A stretch of 64,000 nucleotides of DNA from NCBI GenBank assembly GCA_029945945.1, contig JAQSDM010000012.1, positions 386,112 to 450,111 on the forward strand, written 5' to 3'. The notes beneath the pieces are model-generated. The model was not told the DNA's origin. It did no database searches and saw only the letters and a program-made list of their open reading frames with translations. Position numbers and translations under genes: made by a program. Below are positions 25,015-33,945 of the stretch, one piece after another; position 1 is the first letter of the stretch, and each line of letters begins with the position of its first letter. This DNA is from Algoriphagus sp. (lineage in GTDB: Bacteria > Bacteroidota > Bacteroidia > Cytophagales > Cyclobacteriaceae).

Positions 25015-27273
25015 TTAATAATTCAACATCAATCCCACTCCAAATCCCATATCACTATCGTAATGAGTTCTGAATCCGATGTTTTTACCTGCTATATAGT
25101 TCAATCCGACCATGTATTCTTTGTCAGTATTAACCATAAAGTTTGCTCTCAATCTTTTTGATACAGGTATATCCTCTCGTCTTAATTGGACCCTGACGTT
25201 GCCATCTTGGTAAACTTCGGTTTGTAAAATAAAAAGCATAGGTAAGGTATAAGCAACTCCTACACTGAATTGAGCGCGGTTGTCTTTCGTGCTTTTCTGT
25301 CCAAAGATGTTTTGCTCCACTTCGCCGTGTCCTAGTTTCCTGTAACGCCAATCAAAACCAACAAAAGGCATTAACCATTGCATTCTTCCAAGATATCTGC
25401 CTACGTGCGTTTCACTTTCATAACCGTGCTCATCATTGTACCCTAGTCGCCATTCAGAGCCAAAACTCCAACGCGTATTTTGCAACATTGCCATTCCGTC
25501 ATTTCCATTGGTGGCAAAGTCATTTTGAGCCATAAGGTGTAATTGGTTGCTCTCTTTTTGCAATTTTTTGTAGGCCCAATTTTTGTCCGGCAACAGGGGA
25601 TTTGGCTCTTGTTTTTCATAACTGAAAACCCGGTTCATGCCTGCCATCATATGATAGAGTATATGGCAATGAAAGAACCAATCACCCTCAACATTGGCCT
25701 CAAATTCAATGACGTTGGTTTCCATTGGCATAATATCCATTACGTTTTTGAGCGGAGCGTACTCCCCTTGTCCGTTGATCACCCTAAAATCATGTCCATG
25801 CAAATGCATTGGGTGGCGCATCATCGAATTATTGAAAAGGGTAATTCGCACGATTTCCCCTTTTTTTATCAATATTTTATCGGATTCTGAAAGCACCTTA
25901 TTATCCATACTCCACACATAGCGGTTCATATTGCCTGTCAGTTCAAAGCGCATTTCCCTAACGGGTGCACTAGCAGGTAATGTGGTTTTAGTTGGGGATT
26001 TGAGCATTGCATAATTGAGCGTTACAATGTCCGTATTGCTAGAACCGTTACTGGAATGATCCATATTTTTCATATCCATTTCGGGCATTTCATCCATTTT
26101 CATCGGTTTCTTTTCGCCGGAAATTTCAGGATACATGACCGTGTTCATATCCATTTGTTGCAGGCTCATATTCATCCCCATATCGTTCATGTCGCCGTTC
26201 ATTTTCATCATATCGTTCATCATCTTCATGCCTTCAAAATATTTCAATTTGGGCAATGGACTGACCAATTGTTTGATGCCCGAACCGATGTAAATGGAAG
26301 CTGATTTGGTGCGGTCCTCCGCTGTAGCAAGAAACTCATAGGAAGTATTTTCAGCGGGAATAGTTACAATGACATCATAGGTTTCCGACACGCCAATAAT
26401 AAGCCTGTCGACTTCCACAGGATCTACATCATTGCCGTCATTGGCTACAACGGTCATTTTGCCGGCTGCATAGGTGAGCCAAAAGTAGGAGGAAGCACCG
26501 CCGTTTGAGATTTGCAATCGTACTCTATCACCTGCTTTGAATTGGGATAATTGGCTTTCATTTTTGCCGTTAATTAGAAATCTATCATAATAAATATCAC
26601 TCACGTCCATTGCCAACATTCGTTTCCATTCGTTGGCAACTTTGGTTTTAAAATGACCTTCCCTTATAGCCTCTGCATAACTTTGAGTGGTTCCTTTTTT
26701 AATAGCGAACCAATCAGAAGCATTGTGCAACATCCGATGCACATTTTCAGGTTTGTAGTCTGTCCACTCACTTAGAATAATAGGGACAGTCGGAATATCG
26801 TCAATCCCTGCCCTTAATCCTGGGTCATCCTCCCGCTTTTTTAGTATCATGGAGCCATACATTCCTATTTGCTCTTGCAGTCCGCTATGGCTATGATACC
26901 AATGTGTGCCATGTTGGATTATTGGAAATGTGTATTTGTGTGTCGTGCCGGGTTCTATCGGCATTTGCGTTAGAAAAGGAACACCATCTTCCTTATTGGG
27001 CAAAAACAAACCGTGCCAATGCAAGGATGTGCTTTCTTTGAGTTGGTTATGTACGTAAATTTCTGCTGTGTCGCCCTCCGTAAATGTCAGTGTAGGCATT
27101 GGAATTTGTCCGTTTACGGCAATGGCCCGTTTTTCTTTGCCTGAAAAATTGACAAGGGTATCTTTGACATACAAGTCATAACGCACTACTTTTTGAGCGT
27201 ATAGGTTTGTATTAAGTAATATTAAAACAACTATTAGTTGTGATGCCTTAGAAATATTTTTATTAACCTTCAT
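25015..27273 (-). CDS. CopA-type multicopper oxidase fused to a CopB-like beta-barrel domain
   Basis: A 752-aa exported protein with a signal peptide ending at LYAQ. The cupredoxin copper motifs are complete: HWHG (85-88), HWYHSH (124-129), HPMHLHGHDF and HCHILYHMMAGM near residues 480-545. Between domains 2 and 3 lies a Met/Asp-rich stretch (MNDMMKMNGDMNDMGMNM and MKMDEMPEMDMKNMDH) like that of CopA/PcoA copper-binding oxidases. After about residue 580 the chain becomes an outer-membrane-like beta domain (GSEWRLGYNDEHGYE, VGLNYIAGKN, GFGVGLMLNY) that resembles CopB. It oxidises Cu(I) or binds copper outside the cytoplasm. It is coupled to the upstream ATPase (stop and start nearly touch). 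Confidence 0.9.
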   Translation of the reverse strand: MKVNKNISKASQLIVVLILLNTNLYAQKVVRYDLYVKDTLVNFSGKEKRAIAVNGQIPMPTLTFTEGDTAEIYVHNQLKESTSLHWHGLFLPNKEDGVPFLTQMPIEPGTTHKYTFPIIQHGTHWYHSHSGLQEQIGMYGSMILKKREDDPGLRAGIDDIPTVPIILSEWTDYKPENVHRMLHNASDWFAIKKGTTQSYAEAIREGHFKTKVANEWKRMLAMDVSDIYYDRFLINGKNESQLSQFKAGDRVRLQISNGGASSYFWLTYAAGKMTVVANDGNDVDPVEVDRLIIGVSETYDVIVTIPAENTSYEFLATAEDRTKSASIYIGSGIKQLVSPLPKLKYFEGMKMMNDMMKMNGDMNDMGMNMSLQQMDMNTVMYPEISGEKKPMKMDEMPEMDMKNMDHSSNGSSNTDIVTLNYAMLKSPTKTTLPASAPVREMRFELTGNMNRYVWSMDNKVLSESDKILIKKGEIVRITLFNNSMMRHPMHLHGHDFRVINGQGEYAPLKNVMDIMPMETNVIEFEANVEGDWFFHCHILYHMMAGMNRVFSYEKQEPNPLLPDKNWAYKKLQKESNQLHLMAQNDFATNGNDGMAMLQNTRWSFGSEWRLGYNDEHGYESETHVGRYLGRMQWLMPFVGFDWRYRKLGHGEVEQNIFGQKSTKDNRAQFSVGVAYTLPMLFILQTEVYQDGNVRVQLRREDIPVSKRLRANFMVNTDKEYMVGLNYIAGKNIGFRTHYDSDMGFGVGLMLNY

Positions 27274-27274
27274 T

Positions 27275-29392
27275 TTAAGATTTATTATTATTCAATTTTA
27301 ATAGACTTGCATTGATTGCAACCACAATGGTGCTCACGCTCATTAACACCGCACCCATTGAGGGGCTTAAAACAAAATTTGGGTAAAGTACACCTGCTGC
27401 AAGTGGAATCGCTAAAACATTATAGCCAACTGCCCAAACTAGGTTTTGTACCATTTTCTTATAGGTGCGTTTTCCGAAATCTATCATTTTTGCTACATCT
27501 CTCGGGTCGCTATTTACCAGGATGATATCGGCAGTTTCAGCCGCCACATCAGTACCTGAACCCACAGCTATCCCCACATCTGCCTGGGCCAACGCAGGTG
27601 CATCATTGACCCCATCACCTGTCATCGCTACAATTTCGCCTTTGGCTTGGAATTCTTTAATTTTCTCTTGCTTGTTGTGCGGGAGCACGTTGGCAAAAAA
27701 ACCGTCCATTTTCAACTCATTGCTCACTGCTGCGGCAATTTTTTCATTATCACCAGTAAGTAAGTATGATTTGATATTCATATCCTTCAAATCATCAATT
27801 GCCTGTTGTGAACCTTCTCGAATGGTATCTGCCAAAGTAATAATACCTACTACTTCATCGTCAATCAGCAAAAAATTCACGGTTTCAGCATCTTGATTGA
27901 TGTCCTTAGGAAGGTCAGGTATGGCTAAAGTTTTATCATTGAAATAATTCGGCCCGGCTGCTGCAACAGACTTACCTTTAACGGTTCCCGACACACCGAT
28001 TCCCTGCATCAACTGAAAGTTCTCTGATTTCCACAACTCGAGATTTTTGTCTTTTAGAGTTTGGAGTACACCTTTTGCAATATGGTGTTCTGAATTTTGC
28101 TGGACTGCTGCTGCATATTGAATGATATCATCAGCAGTATATTTATCTGTTAACGGAATAGTTTTCTGAACCCTGTGAGATCCTTCAGTAAGTGTTCCGG
28201 TTTTGTCAAAAATGATTACCGATAATTTCCTTGTGGTCTCAAAAGCAGTCCTATTCCTGATTAAGAGGCCATTTGTAGCAGAAAGGGTTGTAGAGATTGC
28301 AACCACTAAAGGGATGGCAACACCCAAAGCGTGTGGGCACGCCGTGACCATCACAGTTACCATTCTTTCTAATGCAAAGGATAAATCTCCACTATTGCTG
28401 TACCAAAAAATAAAAGTTCCCACGCCAACAGCGATAGCAATGAAGGTGAGCCATTTGGCAACCCTATCTGCAAGGTTTTGGGTGTTGGATTTTGCTGCCT
28501 GTGCATCCTGCACCAGATTGATTACCTTATTGAGGTAGCTGTCTTTGCCTACTCCAGTAGCCTTAATCTTTAAAACCCCATCCCCATTTATCGAGCCTGC
28601 AATGACTTTTGCATCTACTTGCTTTTTCACAGGTACACTTTCGCCCGTAAGCATACTTTCATTGACAGAAGAAGAACCTTCCAATACCAATCCATCAGCG
28701 GCAATTTTCTCTCCTGGCTTAATGATGACAGTATCGTCATTCATAAGCTCTTCCAACTTTATTTTAACTGCTTCACCATTGCGCTCAATAGTTACTTCAT
28801 TGGGCAGTAAAGCCACCAAAGACTGTAATGCTTTGGAGGCAGCCATCTGGGAACGCATCTCCAGCCAATGCCCCAAGAGCATAATGACTATCAAGGTGGC
28901 AAGCTCCCAAAAGAAATCCATTCCTGGAAATCCAAGAGCTACAGCCATACTGTAGAAGTAGGCCACTGATATAGCCAATGCGACCAAAGTCATCATACCA
29001 ATGGCTTTGGATTTTATTTCGCCAACCATTCCCTTCAGAAATGGCATCCCCCCATAAATATAAATGGCTGTTCCCAATGCCATTAAAACGTATCTGTCTC
29101 CAGGGAAGGAAATGCTGAATCCTAACCATTGCTGTATCATATGAGATAGCAGCAAAATGGGAACCGTAAGAATTAAACTTACCCAAAACCTCTGGATGAA
29201 GTCACTGGTATGATGACCTTCGTGTTTGTCAAAATCAGCTTTTGAATGTTCCGCCGGGTGCTTTGAAGATTTGGAATGGTGAGAATGTTTGGCTTTTTCT
29301 CCAAAAGGCACCAAGTCCATCCCACAAATAGGACATTTTCCCGGTTCGTCTTTGAGCACTTGAAGGTGCATCGGACAAGTATATTTTCTCAC
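27275..29392 (-). CDS. CopB-type copper P1B-ATPase
   Basis: A 705-aa inner-membrane exporter. It begins with a heavy-metal-binding zinc-ribbon-like motif (CPMH...CPICGMDLVPF, residues 6-30), then a His-rich stretch (HSHHSKSSKHPAEHS). The membrane metal motif is CPH (352-354), the P1B-3 (CopB) type, rather than CPC. TGES (249-252), phosphorylation site DKTGT (396-400) and GDGVNDAP are intact. The start is GTG at 29392, in a 4-bp overlap with the DUF2911 gene. The His/Met-rich context suggests Cu (possibly Cu(II) or Ag) export to the periplasm. Confidence 0.92.
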   Translation of the reverse strand: MRKYTCPMHLQVLKDEPGKCPICGMDLVPFGEKAKHSHHSKSSKHPAEHSKADFDKHEGHHTSDFIQRFWVSLILTVPILLLSHMIQQWLGFSISFPGDRYVLMALGTAIYIYGGMPFLKGMVGEIKSKAIGMMTLVALAISVAYFYSMAVALGFPGMDFFWELATLIVIMLLGHWLEMRSQMAASKALQSLVALLPNEVTIERNGEAVKIKLEELMNDDTVIIKPGEKIAADGLVLEGSSSVNESMLTGESVPVKKQVDAKVIAGSINGDGVLKIKATGVGKDSYLNKVINLVQDAQAAKSNTQNLADRVAKWLTFIAIAVGVGTFIFWYSNSGDLSFALERMVTVMVTACPHALGVAIPLVVAISTTLSATNGLLIRNRTAFETTRKLSVIIFDKTGTLTEGSHRVQKTIPLTDKYTADDIIQYAAAVQQNSEHHIAKGVLQTLKDKNLELWKSENFQLMQGIGVSGTVKGKSVAAAGPNYFNDKTLAIPDLPKDINQDAETVNFLLIDDEVVGIITLADTIREGSQQAIDDLKDMNIKSYLLTGDNEKIAAAVSNELKMDGFFANVLPHNKQEKIKEFQAKGEIVAMTGDGVNDAPALAQADVGIAVGSGTDVAAETADIILVNSDPRDVAKMIDFGKRTYKKMVQNLVWAVGYNVLAIPLAAGVLYPNFVLSPSMGAVLMSVSTIVVAINASLLKLNNNKS

Positions 29393-29946
29393 TTTTCAGC
29401 GTTTTTGAAATCAAACGAAACGCTCACAAACTCCCAACTTATCTCTATTTTGCCTTGGTTTTCATTTGTTTTAACTACCTGATATTGTAAGGATTCAATG
29501 AGATCATCATTCTTTTTTGGTTTAACTTTTATCCTGATCAGATCGTTTTCCGAATTGTAATCATCCGCCAAATGCATATCCCAATCTTTACTAAGTATAA
29601 GTATCCACTCCCCCTCATTTGGAATGGTAAAAAACCCATACTTTCCTTTAGCAATTAGTTGATTGTTGATTGTTACATCCTCCGAAAATTCAATCCACGT
29701 AGCTTTGTGCGCACCAGTCGCCCAAACTTGTCCATAAGCGACCAGACCATTCCATATAACTCGCCCCCTTACGCTTGGCGAACCATAGTCTATATGTATA
29801 TGGTTGTCTCCAATCATTGCCATAGCGGATGTGCGCGGACTTTTGGATTTTACAGTAGTATCTTTCTCTGTCTGATGATGTTCGTGTTGAGCTACCGCTA
29901 TTAATGGTGAGAAAGCGATTAGGAATAGTATTAATAAGTTTTTCAT
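29389..29946 (-). CDS. DUF2911 exported protein
   Basis: A 185-aa protein with signal peptide (LLILFLIAFSPLIAVAQ). The DUF2911 hallmark is clear: IDYGSPSVRGRVIWNGLV followed by GQVWATGAHKATWIEFS, and KGKYGFFTIPNEGEWILIL. The family is widespread in Bacteroidota and its function is not known. It heads the DUF2911-CopB-oxidase transcript, so a periplasmic role in copper handling is plausible by association. The HEHHQ after the signal peptide could bind metal. Confidence 0.85.
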   Translation of the reverse strand: MKNLLILFLIAFSPLIAVAQHEHHQTEKDTTVKSKSPRTSAMAMIGDNHIHIDYGSPSVRGRVIWNGLVAYGQVWATGAHKATWIEFSEDVTINNQLIAKGKYGFFTIPNEGEWILILSKDWDMHLADDYNSENDLIRIKVKPKKNDDLIESLQYQVVKTNENQGKIEISWEFVSVSFDFKNAEK

Positions 29947-30053
29947 TTATATTTTAGTTTAATTTTTCAAGGTTATGCTATTTATTATCCTCTAGGTAAC
30001 CTAAATAGATTTACAATTATTTTTATAATCCAGGTTTGGATTGATTTTCAAAA

Positions 30054-30080
30054 AAGTCAATTAGCATTCAATTTTGACTT
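30054..30080 (-). terminator. Terminator between the two copper transcripts
   Basis: AAGTCAA pairs with TTGACTT around a 13-nt loop. On the minus strand a T run follows. It lies just past the stop of the CueO-like oxidase gene and would separate it from the DUF2911-CopB-oxidase unit. Confidence 0.55.
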
Positions 30081-30093
30081 CAAAATTTGTGTT

Positions 30094-31542
30094 TTATATG
30101 ACTTCAAAGTTTAGCATCATCCCATCATCCTCATGTTCAAGATTATGGCAATGAACTACAAACTTACCTTTATGCTCAAATTTCAGGATTACTAGTACCT
30201 TTTCCTTTGGTGCTACCAGAACAGTATCCTTCCATCCACTTTCTTGTGGCAAAATCGTGTTCCTGCCTCCTGTGCGTGACAATATTTGAAAATGAACACC
30301 ATGGACGTGCATAGGATGGGCTTCATCACCGGCAGTATTATCAAATTCCCAAATCTCAGTAGATCCTAAATTCACGATTTCATCAATCCGGTCAGAGTCA
30401 AACACTTTTCCGTTGATTTGATGCATACCGCGACTGTTGTGGCCCATTCTCATGGTTAATTTAAAAGGTCTCGTTTTAGTTGCGCCAGATAGTTTAGTAA
30501 ATGGCAGGAGCGTAGTAGGTAAAGCAAAGTTGTCTTTTTCAGCATTAGTCACATTGAAGCTCATAATTTTATAGCCCTGTTCTCCCTGTGCTTCACCCAT
30601 TCCGGAGAATTCCTCATTTTCGAGGTATATCATTTCACCCAATTTTGCACCGGAAAAATCGACCAAAACATCAACTCTCTCACCCGGGCCAAGCAGCAGG
30701 GTTTTCATGCTTCTAAGTTGTGGCAGCATGCTACCGTCTGAACCAATTACATAAAAATCTGCTCCATTGCTTATAGCTAGATTATAAATTCTGGCAGTAG
30801 ATCCGTTGAGAATTCTAAATCGGTAATAGCGCGTTGAAACTTCAAGGAAAGGTTTGTTGGTTCCGTTCACTAAAATGGTTTCGCCCATAAAGCCTGTCAT
30901 AACTTCATCCATAGATGGGTTATATTGGATAGTGCCATTCGAATTAAGGCGCTTGTCCTGGATTATGAGAGGAATCTCATGATCACCACTAGGCAGGTTA
31001 AGCGCTTTTTCTTCTTCGCTTTCTACGATAAACAATCCGGCCAATCCTTCGGTGACTTGCTTGCCTGTAAGGCCATGCAGATGCGGATGATACCAGTTTG
31101 TTCCGGCCTGTTGGTTTACGGTAAATTGAAAATTAAAGGAGTCGTTGGGCATTATCATATGGTCCGGGTGACCATCCATTGCGGCTGGGATCACTAAACC
31201 ATGCCAATGAATATTGGTATGTTCTGACAGTTTATTTGTAAAATTAAGGTTTACATTCTGATCTTTTTGGACTCTAATCGTGGGGCCCAACAGTCCAATT
31301 CCGTATCCCAATACCGATACTTCCCCACCATTTCCCAAGGATTCCATACCACCTTGAGCACTCAGAGCTGAAGTACCATTGATTGTTTCAGGGATCTTCA
31401 ATGGATTATTAAATACACCGTCCACAACATTTGGAGCTTCTCCTCCCATGCCATGATCCATGCATGAAGTCAAAAGACTTGGTCCTGCCGCAATGGCAAC
31501 TGTACCCAATCCCATTCTCTTTAAAAATTCACTTCTGTTCAT
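30094..31542 (-). CDS. CueO/SufI-like multicopper oxidase lipoprotein
   Basis: A 482-aa cupredoxin oxidase from the ATG at 31542 (MNRSEFLKRMGLG); a TTG 12 codons upstream is an alternative but would overlap the previous gene. The N-terminus has a hydrophobic signal and a Cys (SLLTSC), so it is probably a lipoprotein. Copper ligands are complete: HWHGLVIP, HPHLHG, HPMHVHGVHF and HCHNLEHEDDGMM. CueO-type enzymes oxidise Cu(I) to the less toxic Cu(II) in the periplasm. It follows the HMA-DUF3347 gene by about 20 bp and is likely in the same operon. Confidence 0.9.
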   Translation of the reverse strand: MNRSEFLKRMGLGTVAIAAGPSLLTSCMDHGMGGEAPNVVDGVFNNPLKIPETINGTSALSAQGGMESLGNGGEVSVLGYGIGLLGPTIRVQKDQNVNLNFTNKLSEHTNIHWHGLVIPAAMDGHPDHMIMPNDSFNFQFTVNQQAGTNWYHPHLHGLTGKQVTEGLAGLFIVESEEEKALNLPSGDHEIPLIIQDKRLNSNGTIQYNPSMDEVMTGFMGETILVNGTNKPFLEVSTRYYRFRILNGSTARIYNLAISNGADFYVIGSDGSMLPQLRSMKTLLLGPGERVDVLVDFSGAKLGEMIYLENEEFSGMGEAQGEQGYKIMSFNVTNAEKDNFALPTTLLPFTKLSGATKTRPFKLTMRMGHNSRGMHQINGKVFDSDRIDEIVNLGSTEIWEFDNTAGDEAHPMHVHGVHFQILSRTGGRNTILPQESGWKDTVLVAPKEKVLVILKFEHKGKFVVHCHNLEHEDDGMMLNFEVI

Positions 31543-31561
31543 TTCAGCTACAACATTGGGA

Positions 31562-32479
31562 TTAATTAATTTTTTCAACGGTACTTCCGCAAGTCATCAT
31601 CATTGACCCATAATATGGATTCTTGATAGAGCTTTCTTTACTAAGCCAGTTTGCTCCTTTCCCATTGTTGTACATGGGACATTTTTGGTAATAAACGGTT
31701 GGTCCTGCTGTAGAAAGCTTCATCAACTCATACATAGGCTGTGAAAGACCTGAAAAATAAACGCGTTGATCATCAGCATCGGTGGACTCGCTGATTTTTT
31801 CTGCATTTTCGCTTAATGCTTTCATTTTCACCATCCACGCTTCATGGGTTTTTGGTTCCAGTTCGCCCATTTTCACTTTGCCGATTGCAGTTACGAGAGC
31901 CTTTGCTGCAGTGGATGCTGACTTCCCATCTGATTGCACCAAGGCATCTTTTAAATCAAAGTATCGGTCGAAAACAGGCTGAAGCTCACCGGCATTTTGC
32001 ATCTGAATGTTTTCTGAGGGTTTTTCCCCATTTTTCATCCCCATTTCCACGCCGTGGTTGGCATGGCTTTCCATTTTTACGGGCTGTTCGGAATGTTTTT
32101 CCATTTTCATACTCGAGTTTGGCATGATGGTTTCTTTTTTATTTATTCTTTCGTATTGACAACATTCAGAAAGCATTGCATACGCTTTATCTGGCGCAAG
32201 AAACTGGTCGCTATCGTAACCTGCCAATGCAATGCGCTTCAAGATCTCATCTGGATTGGTCAAATTTGCATCATAGGTGATTGTAGCCATTTTGGTTTCT
32301 TTATTCCAATCAACCTCGGCTTCATTTTTTACATTACCCACTCTTTCAATGGTTACTTCGCACATTTGGCAGTTCCCATAAATTTTTACACTCTCGGTTT
32401 TAGTGTTTTTGATTTGAGCATTTATAGCTGTGGACGATAGCAATGCCATGATTGCCATCAATATTTTTATTGATTTCAT
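31562..32479 (-). CDS. HMA plus DUF3347 copper-binding exported protein
   Basis: A 305-aa protein with signal peptide ending at INAQ. Residues about 28-95 are a heavy-metal-associated domain with GNCQMC (Cys37, Cys40) as the metal pair. A Met/His/Lys linker (SSMKMEKHSEQPVKMESHAN) joins it to a C-terminal DUF3347 domain (LQPVFDRYFDLKDALVQSDG, then YYQKCPMYNNGKGANWLSK and ESSIKNPYYGSMMMTC). DUF3347 is typical of Bacteroidota metal-efflux neighbourhoods. The likely role is to bind copper in the periplasm and pass it to the adjacent oxidase; this is inferred from domains and order. Confidence 0.88.
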   Translation of the reverse strand: MKSIKILMAIMALLSSTAINAQIKNTKTESVKIYGNCQMCEVTIERVGNVKNEAEVDWNKETKMATITYDANLTNPDEILKRIALAGYDSDQFLAPDKAYAMLSECCQYERINKKETIMPNSSMKMEKHSEQPVKMESHANHGVEMGMKNGEKPSENIQMQNAGELQPVFDRYFDLKDALVQSDGKSASTAAKALVTAIGKVKMGELEPKTHEAWMVKMKALSENAEKISESTDADDQRVYFSGLSQPMYELMKLSTAGPTVYYQKCPMYNNGKGANWLSKESSIKNPYYGSMMMTCGSTVEKIN

Positions 32480-32569
32480 TTTTTTAAAATTTTAATGAGG
32501 GAAAGAAATTATTAAGAAAGCCGGTAATTGCTTTCAATTAGACATTTCTGTGGCTGTAATGGAAAAAAA

Positions 32570-32938
32570 TCAGCCTATTTTAGGCGGTAGCCAAACTGAT
32601 AAAAAACCTGATGAATAATTGGTTCTCTGATAGTAAAAGATAGATTCGCTCCATTTCAAACCACCTGAAAATTGGGCATTGGTAAGCAATAGCGGAATAG
32701 GACTATTGGATGGGCAATGGCAAGCGTGATCCGAACACTGTCCGTTACATCCTTCTGAATCTTTTTCAGAATGACCACTAGCGCAGCACTTCTTGGTTTC
32801 AGAATCATATTTGCCGTCACAAGTCTCGGTCTTGGGGCTCTCAGCTTTTTCACTTGACTTACCGCAAGCAAAGGTCTCTGATGGGTTCAAAAAGAATCCA
32901 AGAGAAATTAAAAACGCCATGAGTGCAAACTTTTGCAT
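32570..32938 (-). CDS. Small Cys-rich exported protein of copper operon
   Basis: A 122-aa protein from the ATG at 32938, with a signal peptide (FALMAFLISLGFFLNPSETF). The mature part has about ten cysteines (FACGK, ETCDGK, KKCCASGH, EGCNGQC, HACHC) and several His, then a non-polar C-terminus ending SVWLPPKIG. The CC and PP elements parallel the small protein at 6557-6955, so both may be the same broad family of metal-site proteins. It probably heads the leftward HMA-oxidase operon. Metal binding is inferred from composition. Confidence 0.7.
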   Translation of the reverse strand: MQKFALMAFLISLGFFLNPSETFACGKSSEKAESPKTETCDGKYDSETKKCCASGHSEKDSEGCNGQCSDHACHCPSNSPIPLLLTNAQFSGGLKWSESIFYYQRTNYSSGFLSVWLPPKIG

Positions 32939-33015
32939 ATCTAGGAGACGAAGATACACGATTTTTGTTGTCTTTTTATGGCGCCAATCAGCCGACACTC
33001 CCAGAATGAATTGGG

Positions 33016-33363
33016 CTAACCGCTCTGAAATCTTGGCTTCAGTTCAGATTTGTATTCCTCAAGTCTAACGTTCGAAAAAGAAAAACTTTCATCGACCATT
33101 TCCGAGTATTTTTTAAAATTCAACGGTTTGTTCATATCGGAACAGCCGCCGCAATTCAAACATTGTTCACGAATAAATGTAGGATTTCCATAGACATACT
33201 GAAAAACAAATATCTCGTAAGGGTTCCTGCAACATTCATCAATTTTTATCCGACTCCAAAGTTCACAATCCTTACAAACTATGACGTTATGAAATTGATA
33301 ATCGTAGGTACTTGAAATGTTGTTGCACCCTAAATTTTTACAGAACAATATATCCTTTACCAA
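33016..33363 (-). CDS. Cys-rich zinc-ribbon-like protein, probably 5'-truncated
   Basis: A frame of 115 codons from a TTG at 33363 contains many paired cysteines: FCKNLGC, VCKDC, DECC and QCLNCGGC, spaced like zinc-binding knuckles. No ATG or signal peptide is seen. The frame stays open further upstream but there it overlaps the lipoprotein gene in another frame. The lipoprotein stop is two bases before the TTG, so the original 5' end may have been lost when the lipoprotein copy joined here. No family was recognised. Confidence 0.5.
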   Translation of the reverse strand: MVKDILFCKNLGCNNISSTYDYQFHNVIVCKDCELWSRIKIDECCRNPYEIFVFQYVYGNPTFIREQCLNCGGCSDMNKPLNFKKYSEMVDESFSFSNVRLEEYKSELKPRFQSG

Positions 33364-33364
33364 A

Positions 33365-33859
33365 CTATTGAAATGTAATTTCCTCAGCAAGTGACACAGA
33401 AACCTCTCCTGGAGGCATAGCCTCATATTCAAATTGTCGATAGACTTCCCCATCAGCCAAAACATTGACGGTCGCTGAAAGTGGCTGGAAAGAATCATCG
33501 GTTTCACCTCCCAAGTGAACGGCATTGAAAACCAGGCCTAAGCTATGGATAGGGGCTGAGGAATTGGCTGAAATGGTCGGGAATTCTGGCTCAAAAGAAA
33601 GGGTGTAGGTATTGCCTTGTTCGATCACTTGGGTCCAGTTGAGCTCAGTCGGCTGATCCAACACCGGAGCGACAAAAGTAGAGGTACCGCTCAGCATACT
33701 ATGAACCGAAAAGGTCACCAGATAGTCAGCGTAATTACCATCCATTTCAACTTCGATGGCCACAGATTTTTCAACAAGTTTTGGAGTCTCATCCTCAGAG
33801 GAACAGCTAAAAGAAAAAACAGCTACTGCGAGTACTAACAGGTATTTCAAATTTCTCAT
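33365..33859 (-). CDS. Small beta-rich lipoprotein, copy 2 (intact)
   Basis: A 164-aa protein with a clean lipoprotein signal (LLVLAVAVFSFSC, then SSEDETPK). The mature part alternates polar and non-polar residues (VTFSVHSMLSGTSTFVAP, LGLVFNAVHLGGETDD), suggesting a small beta-sandwich on the cell surface or in the periplasm. The family is not known. It is the intact partner of the damaged copy at 24146-24634, and the copper genes lie exactly between the two. Both copies are on the minus strand and so form a direct repeat. Confidence 0.75.
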   Translation of the reverse strand: MRNLKYLLVLAVAVFSFSCSSEDETPKLVEKSVAIEVEMDGNYADYLVTFSVHSMLSGTSTFVAPVLDQPTELNWTQVIEQGNTYTLSFEPEFPTISANSSAPIHSLGLVFNAVHLGGETDDSFQPLSATVNVLADGEVYRQFEYEAMPPGEVSVSLAEEITFQ

Positions 33860-33945
33860 GGCGTAAAATGGTTTAGTTTAAAGATTGTGAATTTATAATT
33901 TCAAAAGATCATTAATCACAAAGGTTTGGGGCTTGGATGGACCTC

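Noticed and set aside
26056-26304. His-rich plus-strand frame opposite the Met-rich part of the multicopper oxidase
   Set aside because: It is the complement of ATG-rich codons (CAT reads as His) and has no independent support.
28203-28955. Long plus-strand frames opposite the CopB-type ATPase
   Set aside because: The minus-strand frame contains all catalytic motifs; the opposite frames show no domain.
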